Positions 48,513 through 61,316 of a stretch of 64,000 bases of DNA are shown piece after piece; position 1 is the first letter of the stretch; each line of letters opens with the position of its first letter. A program made the position numbers and the translations under genes. Under the pieces are notes generated by a model. That model worked only from the letters and a program-made list of their open reading frames with translations. It was not told where the DNA came from and made no database searches. This DNA is from Plasmopara viticola (lineage: Eukaryota; Oomycota; Peronosporomycetes; Peronosporales; Peronosporaceae): the NCBI GenBank assembly GCA_001695595.3, contig MBPM02000003.1, positions 1,178,001 to 1,242,000 of the forward strand, in the 5' to 3' direction.

Positions 48513-50750
48513 TCAACCAAGTTCAGTCCTCACCTCTTGGCTTGCGCTGTCGATTGCATCAGCAACAGTAACATCTGCATCCAACGATATCATCTCTGAC
48601 ATTTCTTCTCGAAGAGGGACTTCATCTTCTGCCTCAACAAGCCCCTCATCTTTCGTTTTAGTCTCATCAGACAGCACTCGAGTCAGCAAACCAGCCACAC
48701 GCATCACTTCATCAAACCCCTCGATTTCCTTAGCGATGGCGTACGTAGCCCCGAGCGCAGCAGCCGAGGGCATTGGAAAGAGGCGATGAAAGCATTTAAT
48801 CAAGTACGGAACGAGCTCAGCACGAATAATCTGTGGATGCAATGAAAGCATCGAAGTGAGCTCACGTATGTCGATAACTTAACAAACTGTCGTACCTCAA
48901 TCATCGCACAAAGCGATTGTGCAAGGACCGCTCCTCTTCCAGGTTGGGGTGCGACATTGCCATCTTCACTATCACTGGTACCAGTTGTGCCGTGCAGGTC
49001 CAGCTTGTTCTCTTCGACAAACTCGGCAATCGTAAGCAACATTGTGCCAATAGCGCTCTGATACTTTTTGCTTAGGCGGTTCTGTAATGATGCAATCGCA
49101 CACAATCGCAATTCATTCAACGATGAAAGCATTGCGTTTGTGAATTCGGCCAATAAAGGGAACGCCATTAGACACCGGGGTGGTGCATAGTCAATCTCTT
49201 CAGTGGTTGCTGGCAAACACGAGGCGAAAGGAAAGGTGCTGTCACTTTTTTTTGTGGAAGAACGGTACGATGCAATCACGATGGGTGTCTTTGATAAGGC
49301 AGCAATACTGGACGGTGCGAGGGCATGTGCCTTTAAATTCTCTTGAAAGTCACGGCACGCTGACCGCCAGGACTCGGTCATTAGATTAAGCACGTGATCC
49401 TCGAAATACACGACCAGCACAGCTCGAAAATCGACACCAACACGGCCAAGGGACCCGCCAAAGAAGAGACTTTGTTCGAGAATTGTCGCAATCGAGCTAA
49501 AGTCATTGATTTTGGGCAACTGCCTGGAAAGAAGGAGCTCAACATTAAAGAAAAGGAATTCCAGCTTTCAACTGAAGCAAGTACGTACTTCATTAGAATC
49601 TCGATAAAGTTCGCGACTATTGTTGTAGCCCAGCGACACAGCGGGGGATCCACCTTGCCATCCACGTGCTACAATGCAGATTTGATCAATCAAACCGCCA
49701 TTATCTCACGTAGACACAAACTGTTGCCATGCGTACCTCACTGCCAAAGATCGCCGAGTACTGAGTAATCATGTCAAACCAACTTGTCCGCTTTATGTCA
49801 ATAACTTGAATAATCTAGAGAGCGAAGAGAATAAATAAACGATGAAACCAAACAATAATTAATAAAATGTACGCACATATTGGTATGGGTCCGACGTTGA
49901 AAGACCTCGAGTTAACGACGACAACCAGACATTTCGGCACGCCAGAAACTGCTCTTTTAATTGCCGTTCGTAGTCCAATGACCCCACAGCCACGCTTTTA
50001 TCGACCAACATGTCAAGACGTCGAATGTACCCGACAAGGCGAACACACAAGGCCAACGGCAAGTCCTCGCGCAGTTTTTGCAATAATTTCTCACGCATAA
50101 TACCAATCATGTCCGCCAACTCGCGCACTAAGCAGTCAATTACAATATTGCGCTGCGCCTCTGGATTTCTCTCATTTTGAAACATTTCATTGGCGAATTG
50201 AATCACATCCAGTGCCGGGTCAAAGAGTTCGTTGTGAATGCATGCTTCTAATAGCTGGGGAATCTCTAGGAGCTCTGTTAACTTGTAGCATTCACAATTA
50301 TATTACAATAATTGTCATGGTATTGATATGTTGCCCGCGAGACGAAGCAATATGTAATGTACCTGCATGTAATGTTCGAAAACCAATTGAATGTCGCCGT
50401 GCTTGGCCACGATATCCGCCACATCTTTTTGAAATATGGTGCAGTACTTCTGTAGCTCAGGTATTGCTGTTCCAATCTCGGTAATCTCTTTTTTGAGCTC
50501 GCCTAGCTGATGAACAACACATGATTATTGCCTGATATTAGTACACGAATACGGACACTTAGTTTATAAACAAATGTTCACGCACGTCATTTTTAACAAC
50601 AGTGGCGCATTGCGAACTTTGGATGAAGACGTGGTAATTCTTAAGTACAAGACTACGCAGCCGCTCCGCCGCGTTATCTGCTTGTATCTGTAGTCGCCAC
50701 GGCTCCTTCTTGAGTTCTTCGAGTGAGCACGTCTTAAGCGTACTGTGCAT
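48513..50750 (-). CDS. COG8: conserved oligomeric Golgi complex subunit 8
   Basis: Seven exons on the minus strand: 50586-50750, 50363-50506, 49877-50281, 49737-49814, 49589-49668, 48896-49523, 48513-48830; introns 62-81 bp, all phases consistent; product 605 residues. COG8 is in lobe B of the COG tether that directs retrograde vesicles to the Golgi. Family landmarks: SLEELKKEPWRLQIQADNA at the N-terminus, NYHVFIQSSQCATVVKND, the LLEIPQLLEACIHN segment, LVGYIRRLDML, and SLFFGGSLGRVGVDFRAVL. The last 100 residues are acidic. The ATG at 50750 starts the LKTCSLEEL helix region. The chosen donor after KND gives ND/LGELKKE, matching the expected coiled N-terminal domain. Confidence 0.88.
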
Positions 50751-51558
50751 CGCCGTCGAGATCAAATGTTGCTACTCTTTCATAAATAATATTGGACGCA
50801 ATAAATTCTACTGCTAGTATAGTAAATTTTATTGCGTCCATTGTAATAACGATCGGTATTGTACTGCTGTGGAGGTAATCTTTCACCTATAAGTATTATA
50901 AGAAATTATAAGTAGTACTGTACTGCTACTACTATGCTACTTTGATATGATGAATACCCATTGTATTACTATATCACTGGAGAATTCAGGCATCACTTTC
51001 AATGTCGTCAAGCATCCTGCACGCCCCAATGTATATTGCTTACTGTCGTGGTCAAAGAATTGTCATCATTGCTGAAAGTTTACATATTTGGAAGTGCAAA
51101 TAGCAACTTTATCGAACTTGTGTGTATTAGAGAGAATACACCATGGTGACTTCAAGAGGTGGAATGCAATAACCGCGCAATACAAGGTTTGCAATATCAT
51201 ATCTCATTGCAACAAGAAATAGCAGTGGTAAATACTGTTTACTTTGAGCGAAACGCTGCATGCGCCAAAAGAGCTCTTGAGGCCCTACCTATTTCGCATA
51301 CGATGTCACTCGCTTGCTCTCTCGTGTTCAGTTCAGCTTAGGATAAATATTCGTGTTTTTTTACTATCTTTGAGAAACTAAAATTCTGTAAATAAAATTA
51401 TTGTGGTACTAATCCAACAAATAGCTCTTCGTTCAAGTATCAATGATCTTTATTGTAAAAAAATACAATATCCCAATACATGAGCCATAACTTCAAAGTC
51501 ACGGTGGTTCATTCCCCAGTTCAGGCAAACATTGTGACCTTTGGTCAATTGTGTCATC
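50751..51558. other. divergent intergenic region between COG8 and giant gene
   Basis: About 800 bp, AT-rich, holding both divergent promoters. Short repeats built on attgcgtcca and ataagaaattata phrases are visible near 50.8-50.9 kb. No coding sequence or RNA gene seen. Confidence 0.5.
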
Positions 51559-54500
51559 ATGGAAGGTCGTGGGCATCAACCCAGCACATTTCCAGGGCGG
51601 CAGGTGCCTCTTGAGATGGGCAAACTTCGTGTCGGGGGATCCGGACGACCTGTGCCTGCTGTGTTTCCGACTGCATCGTCGAAACGAGCACGGACTGGGC
51701 CACCACAAGCCGCTGTAGCACCTCAGGTGATAAAGTGTTTGTAGACTATTTACTTGACAATACGTAATGGTGTCTCAATATATTGCTTGCTATGGAGAAA
51801 GCCAGAGGTGCAACGCCCCTTCCTTCCAAAGGTGTGCCACTATGCAATAGCCTTGACCACAATCTCCATTCTAACCGCTCCTTCTTGTCACTAGACTGTC
51901 GTCCAACGACCAGGACATTTGTCAACCTCGCACGTTCCCCATGCATCCACCATAAATAAAGTCGCGACACAATGCAAAGCAGCTCACGCGAATCCATCAA
52001 GAACCAACGAAAAGGCTTTCAACACGACACAAAAACAAGGTCAAGAGACATTGCAAAGCAATGCAAAGGATACACACGGAACGACCCTCAATCGTCAACC
52101 CGCCAAGCGATCATCCGTCGACGAAAACGGCGTTGCCAAGCGAGCGAAAGTCCATGCACGTCCCATTGCCTCAACGCTGCGTTCGGAGCCAAGTGTCCCA
52201 AACGTGTATACAGCCCGTGAACTCGCCCTTTTCACGCATCGTTTCGAGCCAAGGCACGCAACGAGCACGGACACGACACGGTACCACCAGGCTTCGCATT
52301 CGCATTCACGACCAGTGACCCTGTCGTCTCTACCCACCAGTAAACAGGCCTCACGATCGTGGCAATCCGTCCACGCTTCCCTCGATCATCTCTACGAAAC
52401 CGACGAAACGATCGGGTTGATGCAATTGCGTCAACTTCACCCGTCGACTCGATGCACTGCACGAAAGAATCAACGACAAGTGGAACACGCGCGGACTCGT
52501 ACAGCCACGTCGGTTCTTCGTAAAGAGCAGAGCAAGGAACAACAGCGGTGGACCGAGAAACAACAGCGCAAAGCGCGAGTGGCGCACTTGTCGATTGCTA
52601 TTCGACGACAGAATCAGACGAGGATTCGACAAGTGTCAAGCGATCGAAACGAGCAACGAGGGACAGGGGTACCACAGACGGAGATAGGAGGGAGTGGCGG
52701 CACACGGAAGCCGCCGGTCCCGCGCTTGAGTCGCTTCTTGGCGTCACGTCCAGGACAAGAAGCCAAGCTGAACAGCACGACGGGCACGGGCGGGATTAAA
52801 GAGGACAGGACGTTGATTGACACGACAAGTGAGGCCAAAGAGCTCGGAACGGACATTGGGAAAGACGTGCAGTTGAAGGAAAAGGCAGCGATGGACAATG
52901 GGAAAACGATGCCGTGGAAACGACCACGGGTGGTGAGGCTTAAGCAGGAACGTGGGATGGCCGACGAGCGCGTGCAAGCGGCGAAACGCGCTCGAGAAAC
53001 TCGGCGAGCGCTTGCACGCGACTACATGCAGTCTCAGCAACAGAGTCGACGGATGCAAGCGGCCAAGATGCGAGAACAAGCACATTGTGAGAGGAGGAAG
53101 CGCCAGTGGCAACTTGAGGTAAGACGGAAGCGAAGGGCGTGGTTTGAGTGAAAAAAGGAAAGTTGACGTTGGTTTTGCGGGAGTTTGTAGCGTTTAGAAG
53201 CCACTCGATTGAAGAAACTTCGCAGTGCGAGAAGGAAAGTGAGAGCAGAAGTGCGAGTGGAGGACGGGACGATGGAGACTCGTCGAGGGATCGGTGAAGT
53301 GAGAGAGGGTTTGGAGGGAGACGTCGGAGAGGCTGGAGCGATGGAGCGTGGGGTAAAGGAGGGGGAAGAAGTGGATGGTGGCCGAAACGAGGAGTTAAAG
53401 ACTGCGGAAGAGACGAGAGGGACAGCAGTGGACGATGTAGTTGATGCCCGTGTTCAAAAGTTACTGGAATTGCAAGCGAAGACGACGGCACTGTCCGCGC
53501 GTTTGAGTGGGTTACGTCATCAACGGGACCAGATGGAGACGGTGGACGATGGCTCGAAAGTTTCGTTTGAGATGAAGAAGAGGGAGGAAGGTGTTGACGA
53601 GAAAAGAGCGAGTCTAGTCGAGTGCCACGTCTTGGAGGAGACTCCTGTTTCCAAGCCAGAGCAAGAACAAGAGCGAGAAAGAGATGGCGAGGAAGAGGAA
53701 GGAAGAGGAGGGGAAGGAGCGAGTGTGTCGCCTTGTCACTCGATTCCGAGTACAGGGTTGAACTTAAAAGGTTGGGATTCGATCGAAACGAAGGGGAATG
53801 GTGGAGTAGAATTTCAAGATGATACGCAGTCAGTTGTATCTGTGGACTGGAAAGCTTGGAATGAAATAGACAAGAGGACGGACGAGCAGGAGGAGGTGGC
53901 GATCCGATCGATCGGGGTGCACAGTATCCAAGTCGTGTGGCCACTCGAGCACCACGAGGAAGCAAGTCAACGCCAGAGTTTCGAGGATTTGTCGTCCAGT
54001 TCATCGAGTTCGTGTACTTCGTCTCGACCAGCTTCCCCCGTGGCGTCGCAGTGGCTTACCTTCCCATCTACTTGTCGTGAAGAAGCCAAGGAGGAAATGT
54101 CTAGTCAAGAGGTGACGAACGGGTTGACTCCATGCTTGTTACGGGAAAGGGCCTCTGAATCCGACAGCGACGGGTTTGCCACTCCCCGTTTGATCCGATT
54201 GATACGGGAGACGGACGATTCGTTGAGTGTCATCGATCGGGGCGCGCACACCTTGTACGAAGCACAGCAGAGTGAAGTTGAAGACGAAAGAGAGAGGGAG
54301 TTGCAGGCACGCATGCAAGCAGAAAAGCGCGCATTGGTCGAACAGGACGAGAAAGTCGCGGCTGTCATGGCTTCTTTCATTGATGTAGAAGGCACGGAGG
54401 AAGAAGATGAGGACGTGGAGGGTTCTGACGAGGAGAAGGACGGACGATATAAACGACTGGAAGAAATCATGGCCGAAGTCGAGCAAGAACGTGATCAAGA

Positions 54501-57500
54501 GGAGAGATCGAGCAGTGCGTGTGACGGATCTCCATCAAGTCCCGACGCTCTTGACGACATAGAGGAAGCAAGTCTTTTGCCATCCGGGCAAGACTCGAGC
54601 AATGCACTGGCATCGTCAGTCTATTGGGACCACGTCGTCGCCACTTCACGTCTCGAGTCGACGCCACCGCGGAAGGCCTTGAACGACGCCAGCGGCGTGG
54701 CCTGCAACTTGATTCGACCGCCAAGTGGTGACACGCAACGTGTTGCTGCTTTAGAGGAGACTGAGCGCAAGGATTCGCCGCGAACGCTGGCGACAAAGTT
54801 ACTGGCCGCGGTGGATTATCAGGAAGCAATGGTCGCTGCCCAGCAGCAATTGGCCACGATGGCCGACGCTTTCCAACGCGAGCAAGACGTGAAACGAGCC
54901 CAGTTGCGCGAATGCAGTGTCCAGACGGAAGCGTTGCGGCAAGTCGATGCTGCCACGTGTGCCACGCTGTGTGTCGAGACATCAACGTCCCCGATTCGAG
55001 GAGGCGTGGACGCTGCCGTGCAAGTCGAGGCGAGGACTGGTGTTGACCAAGAGGCGGTGGAAGAAGAGCAGGAGGAGAGCTGGGAGCACGCTGACGATGC
55101 GTATGAAGAGACGTTTGAAGCGCCGAGTCAAGATGATGAAGGCGAGATGGACGGGAGTGGAGTCGACCGGTCGGTGGTGCTTTCTCGAGACTTTGAGGAG
55201 GAAGAGGAAGCATTGGATGGGCTTGCTGATGCAGATGCGAGTGGCGTGGACTCAGTGATTGAAGAGGACGTTGCGAGAGATGATGTAAGCGGTGAAGCGT
55301 CGATGGAGGTGAGGGACGAGTTTGAGAGTGAAGAACAGGATGAAGTAGACGAAAGGAGACGAAGTCGCGACGAGATGGATGAACGGGTTGATGAAGACGA
55401 GAGGAGTGACGCGATGGCAGAAGAGATTGACGAGGAGAGAGGGCGTGTCGAAGCAGTGAGTGGAGACGCATCACGTGAAGATTGTGACTCTAATGAATCA
55501 GTACGTAGTCGCACGAACGAAGCGATGCGAGACGTTGAGGAGGAGCGAGTTGATCGCAGTAGTGCTCGAGCGCAAGAGGATGGTCGATTCTCGATCGGAT
55601 CAAGAGCAACGATGGAGGCGCAGTCAGCAGCGTATCGTGTTGATCTTGAGCGTCGTCAACAGGCAGAAGTCTCGCTGCTTCAGCTACGACTGGCAACGCT
55701 GGAGCAACAGTATCGAGGCAAAGTCGAGCAGCTTAAACGTCGAGATGATAGGGGTGGTGCGCTTCAGCGACAGAAAGAGACGTTGACCATGGCGTTCATG
55801 GCGGAGAAAGCGCACGTCGAGAGTTTCCTCGCGGCTTCGAAAGCACGCTATTACCACGATTTGCATGCATTTCAGTCGCTCTTGATGGAGTGGCCGCGTG
55901 CTGTGGATCTTGGCGAGCCGTCTCCGCGGCCGGTTTCTTTGTATGAAAGAGGTGTGGAACAAGGATTCGTCGCAGTCGAGGCGTCTCTTGATCGTGAGCA
56001 TGCGACTGTAAGCGACGAGGAATACGCGGATGAGTTTGTGTCCGATTCTGGCGGAAGCCACGATGCGATGAAGGAGGAGCGCGACAAGGAGGTTGGAGCG
56101 ATAGCGTTGGGATTGAGTGTGGAGGAGATTGGAGATAGTGGACAGGATCATGTCGAGGATGTTGACACGATTGAGAGGAAGGAGCGAGAGTTTGAAGTGA
56201 CGCGAGAAGTGGACGAGGTAGTGGAGGAGGTGGAAGACGAACATGAGGTGTCAGTGGAGGAAGAAGAAGACGGGCAAGAGACGTTAGTGGAGGAAGAAGA
56301 AGACGGGCAAGAGACGTTAGTGGAAGAAGAAGAAGACGGGCAAGAAACGTCCGTGGAGGAAGAAAACGAGCAAAAGACGTCAGTGGAGGAGGAAGAAGAC
56401 GGGCAAGAGACATCAGTGGAGGAAGCAGAAGACGGTCAAGAGACGTCGGTGGAGGGGACAGGATACAATCAAGAGACATCAGTGGAGGAAGAAGAAGACG
56501 GACAAGAGACGTCAGTGGAGGAGGAAGAAGACGGGCAAGAGACATCAGTGGAGGAAGCAGAAGACGGACCAGAGACGTCCGTGGAGGAAGAAGACGGGCA
56601 AGAGCCGTCCGTGGAGGTGGAAGAAGACGAACATGAGACGTCAGTGGAGGTGGCAGAAGACGATCAAGAGACGTTAGTGGAGGGGACAGGATACAATCAA
56701 GAGACGTCAGTGGAGGAAGCACGAGACGGTCAAGAGACGTCGGTGGAGGAGGAAGAAGACGGACAAGAGACGTCAGTGGAGGAAAACGAAGACGAACAAG
56801 AGCCGTCAGTGGACGAGGAAGAAGACGAACAAGAGACATCAGTGGCCGAGGTAGAAGACGGGCAAAAGACGGTATTGGAGGAGGTCGAAGACGGTCAAGA
56901 GACGTCCGTGGAGGAGGAAGAGGACGGGCAAGAGACGTCGGTGGAGGAGGTGGGATACGACCAAGAGACGTTTATGTCAATGAGTGAAGCTTCCACTTCT
57001 CATCGTGACGAGATACTAGAAGGTAAAAGTGTGGAAGTCCCAGTAGTGGATCAAACCAGTGAGCCCAGTGATCAAGACTATGGCGACGATTTCGTGTCAA
57101 TCGATGACTCGTTTGAAAAAGGCGTCGACTCTCCTGAAGACGCTTTGAAAGCGATCGAAAGTGTGGAGCACGAGGCTGCGACGAGTAGCTTGGGCGCAAG
57201 TAGTGGGCCAGTGGCCACGCAAGCCTCCGCGTCGGAGGAGTCGTCGCTCACGACGCGCTTGGTGACGGAAGTCACGTCGCTCCAGCAAGAGCGAACGACC
57301 GTGCCGTGGAGCGACGCCGAGGCCCGGCGCTTTGCGCGAAAGCGGATTCAGATTTGTGACTTGTTGCACGCCAAAGCGCGTTTGGTGCACCACGAGACGA
57401 ACGTGTTTCGTCGCGATGAAGCCAAGCGACAGTTGGATCACGTGGCCCGATTGGCCCTCGACGTCAACGTGGCGCAACACGTTGCAAGGGCCAAAGCCGC

Positions 57501-59758
57501 GATTGTGGAGGAAGTAGCACGGGAAGTGGCCACGGTGTACGAAACGTATGCAATGTTCCAGGTGCAAGCGGACGTGCACGTGCCGACAAGGGAGGAAGGC
57601 AAGGTGTCGGTGTTGCAAAAACTCTTTGATCCATCAAAGGGCAGTGGATTGTATAGAGTGGATGAAGCGAAGGAGAGGAGAGTAAACGAGAAGGAGACGG
57701 CGGTGGAAGGGGCAAGAGGATACAAAGACGTGGAGAGTGAAGATGAAGAAGAGAGGATGGACGGCGTGGACGGAGAGGGGAAGGAGGAGCGTCCAGGGGA
57801 CGGTGATGGGTTGGATCAGGTTGAAAGCCTTGTTGATGAAGTCGCGAGGAGTGCGGGGGGGATGGGAGACGAGGGGCGGACGGTGGCAGCGTCCTCGATG
57901 GACGATGAAGACGCGTATGAAAGGGACTCTTTTGACGATGTCAAGTCGCTGGTTGAGAGTGAAGACGATGAGGATGATGCGGGGTATTCAAAGGAAGAAT
58001 TTGACACTGGATCGGACTCGTGTGCTTCTGCAATGCATGAAACCGAGTCAAAGAGAGGAGAAGCGGGTGCGCAGCAGGGGCTGGACGCCAGCGAGCTCTT
58101 GGCAGCGAGGGAAAAGGTGGGGATGGAGCTGGAAGCCGTGGCGTCGAGTGATGACGAAGACGCGTGGTTGACGGCCAGTGTCGAAGCGCGCGTGGCGCGC
58201 GTGGCAGCTTTGCAGCAAGCGATCGTGGCGCGGAAACAAGAGGTGCACAAGGTGCACCAGCAACTGCGTGTCGAAAAGAAACGGGCCCTTCTCGTGGCCC
58301 GTGAAAAAGAGTTGTGGGATGAACTGGACACGATCGAAAAGCTCTTGGGCAAGGAAGAAGCGGCGGTCGTGGCGTGTGGCCAACGCACTCGCGTCGCGGC
58401 GCTGGCGTTGGAGTGGAAACATTACCCGGTCGTGCGGGAGAGGAGGGACGGGGTGGAGCCGGTCGTGGAGGTGGGACGGGAGGGGTTGAATGGCTACACG
58501 TACATTGAAGCTGCTGAAGCGGGTACGTTGGCGGACCGAGCGGATGGACGGGAGCGTGCGAGCGGAAAGGGGCTTGAAAGTCGAGAGGATGGGACGGAGG
58601 TATTGGGGGACTATGACTATGTGGAAGCTGTGGCGGTTCGAGCCGTGGATCGGCTCGCAGCGTACGATTACGTGGAGCGTGTCGACGGCAAGGCGTTCAA
58701 GTCGACGGATGAGGATGACGAGACGCAGGCGACGAGGTGGAAGGAAGGGGCTTTGACGTTGGGAGTGGCAAAGGAGGTGGCGTTCCTACGGGACGAACGG
58801 GATGCGTGCGACGCGTCGAGTCTGACGAAGAAGCTGGATCGCGTGACTGAGTTAGTGTATGCGGACGTGATGGATGGGCTTGAGCACGGTAAAGGATGCG
58901 CTGTATTGGAAGACCGTGAGGTGGATGAGACTGACTTTTGGTGCCGTAGAGATGATGCTTGGCGGCCGTGCTCTTGCCGAGCCGAGCCATGCGACGCATA
59001 GTGAGGCAGAGTTGCAGGATCAAGACGATGAGGTGATCGGCGACCAAGGGACTGAAAAGCCGTCTGTAATCGTGGCATCGGAACACTCGATGGCTCGAGA
59101 TTGTTCTTGGATACGACAGATTATGCGTCAGGTACAGGTGAACCAGCATGAGGTAACGTGGCAACTCTTTTATCTGATTATCGAATTAGTTCGTTTGGAT
59201 TCTTTTTGCTGAGCTATTTGTTCGATATCTTGGCGCTAGCTTTGCTTTCCACCCTTTCATCCAGTGAGTGGTCCAATCGGATTATCCGCTGCTCTCTACG
59301 ATACGATGCAAGATCTGGCCTTGAAATGGTTTCATAACTATCAACATTTGATTCAACATGAGGTGCTTGTTGACGAGGACTTGATACTCCCACAACTCGA
59401 GCATTTTGTCATGTCTGAGATCGACCAATTGCTGGATATTCGCGCTCAGACAGAGCATGAAATGGCGCATCAAGTGCACGTCATGTCAATGGACGGCGAG
59501 GGCAACAGGAGACTCTCTCGCGACGTGTTGGTCTCGCACAATTGCCTTGACGTGAACGTCCAGCGCCTTGTCTCCAAGTTTCAATCGGATTTTTCACAGG
59601 CAAGTGACGAGCCGGATGCTGTGACGCGATCCGTCCTACGCGTCGAGAAGTCGTCGATTCTTTCTTGCCTTTACACGCAGCAAGATCGAGACTTGCAGCA
59701 ACGAATCGTTGATATGTTACTGGCGGATCTTCTGGGAGATTGCGTGGATTTCCTTTGA
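51559..59758 (+). CDS. giant coiled-coil, repeat-rich centrosome-like protein (CEP350-like)
   Basis: Five exons: 51559-51726, 51895-53118, 53191-58888, 58950-59152, 59240-59758 (introns 168, 72, 61 and 87 bp); product 2603 residues. The reading frame is continuous through all joins; exon 1 and the last junction are least certain. The protein is acidic, with predicted coiled coils, and an ELWDELDTIEKLL helix region near 2130-2200 recalls CEP350/centrosomal proteins. Short acidic-aromatic motifs recur (YEETFEAPS near 1100, YADEFVSDS near 1409, YGDDFVSIDDS near 1760), like those of ciliary and centrosomal proteins. Residues 1475-1725 hold 23 tandem eleven-residue units (see repeat). No enzyme domain or CAP-Gly is seen. 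A cytoskeletal scaffold role is inferred. It ends 58 bp before the SET gene. Confidence 0.75.
56221..56973 (+). repeat. coding minisatellite, 23 units of 33 bp (two of 30 bp)
   Basis: Tandem array inside the giant gene. The consensus unit is VEEEEDGQETS (11 residues); 21 units have 11 and two have 10 residues, all in frame. Some units carry GTGYNQ in place of EEEDGQ (units 8 and 15), and these sit in similar surroundings, so blocks of several units have been copied together. The encoded region is strongly acidic. Array length is likely to vary between isolates. Confidence 0.95.
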
Positions 59759-59816
59759 GATTTTATACTTGGGGTAGAAAACGTCGCGCTTAGCTTATAG
59801 ATTTAATTGGCGCTCT

Positions 59817-61257
59817 ATGGATTTTCCACCACACGTGGCGACGCTCCTCGAGTGGCTTCGAGTCCATGGAAGCGACGAGAATCGGTTGGAAATCCGATAC
59901 TTGAATCAACACGAAGGGCACGGTGTGTTTGCCAAGCAAGCACTAAAATGCGGCCAAGTCACGTTGCGAGTTCCTTTTCATCTCACTATGAGCGTCGAAT
60001 CGGCACTTGCTTCTGAATTGCAATCTGTTGTCGAGAAATATCCACAGATTCCAGATGATGAGATTCTGGCTTTGCATCTTATGTACGAACGCAGCAAAGA
60101 ATCCGCTTCGTTCTTTGCTCCATTTATTGCGTCAATGCCCACGACATTTGATCTACCACTCTACTGGACGGAAAAGGAGCTGAGTGAATTAAAAGGCACG
60201 AACGTACTCTTGCTGACGCAACTGATGAAGCAGCAACTCGAACGAGATTTCACGACCATCCATCTCGTGGTGATTGCGGAGTTTCCACAGATTTTTTCGT
60301 CCCAACCGGCACTGACGCTCGAGGATTATACGTGGGCCATGAGTGTTGTGTGGAGTCGCGCATTTGGTATTACAAAAGGTGGAAAGTATCTGCGGGTTTT
60401 GTGTCCGGCCATGGATATGTTTAATCACGACGTCAGGATAGAGAATCCGCTAGATGATTTCATTTCGCTGGAGCAAGAGACGCAGATGCTGACGCATCAT
60501 GTTCCTACGGAAGTAGCAGCGGGCTCGGCGTTGCAAATCAGTTATGGACAGTACTCGAATGCAAAATTGCTCTATTCCTATGGCTTTATTGCCAAAGAGA
60601 ACACGCGTCGAGCCGTGGATTTTTGGATCAAACTTCCCTTAAATGATCCGTTTTTGCAATTAAAGCAGACTGTGCTGGACTCGAATGAGCTCACGAAGGA
60701 CCAGACGTATGACTTTTGTGGTACATTGTTTACTAATGACGTAGACGAGCGCTTGCTTGCGACTCTGCGTGTGATTTTAATGAACCAAGAGGAAATCCGC
60801 TTGTATCAAAAGGTAAGGCTTGGATTTTTGGGGTCGATAGTATCCTTATGAATCGGTATACTTGGTGTGATCAGGCAAAAATTGACCAATCAATTCTTAG
60901 CATTCGCAATGAATTGGCCGTGTACGAAAACTTGGAAACAGCATGTCGTCGCAAACTCGGCAACTTTCCGACAACGTATGAATCGTGGTGATTGGTTGAA
61001 ATATATATATCATTGAAGTCACTCACAATAACTTTATTGGTAGGCTTGAAGAGGACACCGCGATCTTGGCGGCCACGGAAACCAAGTCGAATCCTCGCTT
61101 ATCATTTGCAGTCCACGTGCGTATGGAGGATAAGCAAGTGTTTACGGGTGTGCTTGACACGCTACGACAGTGGAAACACGTCTTATTGTCAGACCCGAGT
61201 CAGTACCCACCACATGTTACGCGGTATGCAAGTGATTGTATAGCGTTCACGTCATAA
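59817..61257 (+). CDS. SET-domain lysine methyltransferase (RLSMT/SETD3-like)
   Basis: Three exons: 59817-60812, 60875-60987, 61044-61257 (introns 62 and 56 bp); about 440 residues. The second donor could also be three bases upstream, changing one residue. The SET domain opens HEGHGVFAKQALKCG and contains DMFNHDVR (the NHD motif) and LQISYGQYSNAKLLYSYGF. The C-terminal half, with the RLYQK/AKIDQSILSIRNEL stretch, matches the Rubisco LSMT substrate-binding domain found in SETD3/SETD6-type enzymes. It transfers methyl groups from SAM to lysine or histidine of non-histone proteins; the target here is unknown. No transit peptide is obvious. Confidence 0.88.
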
Positions 61258-61316
61258 GTGATGTCGATTTTATTGTAGCTTTTTATTGTAATTCGTACGA
61301 CCAAGCGACCACTTTT

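Noticed and set aside
52940..54004. 354-codon minus-strand frame
   Set aside because: Antisense to the giant gene, low complexity, no domain.
55796..56839. 347-codon minus-strand Leu/Pro-rich frame
   Set aside because: Antisense image of the acidic repeat array; repeats keep the frame open by chance.
56221..56973. CRISPR-like or satellite array
   Set aside because: Repeats are contiguous, in frame and coding; there are no spacers.
58889..59001. C-terminal end of the giant protein at 59001
   Set aside because: The end is an artefact of reading a 61-bp intron; splicing gives a coherent continuation.
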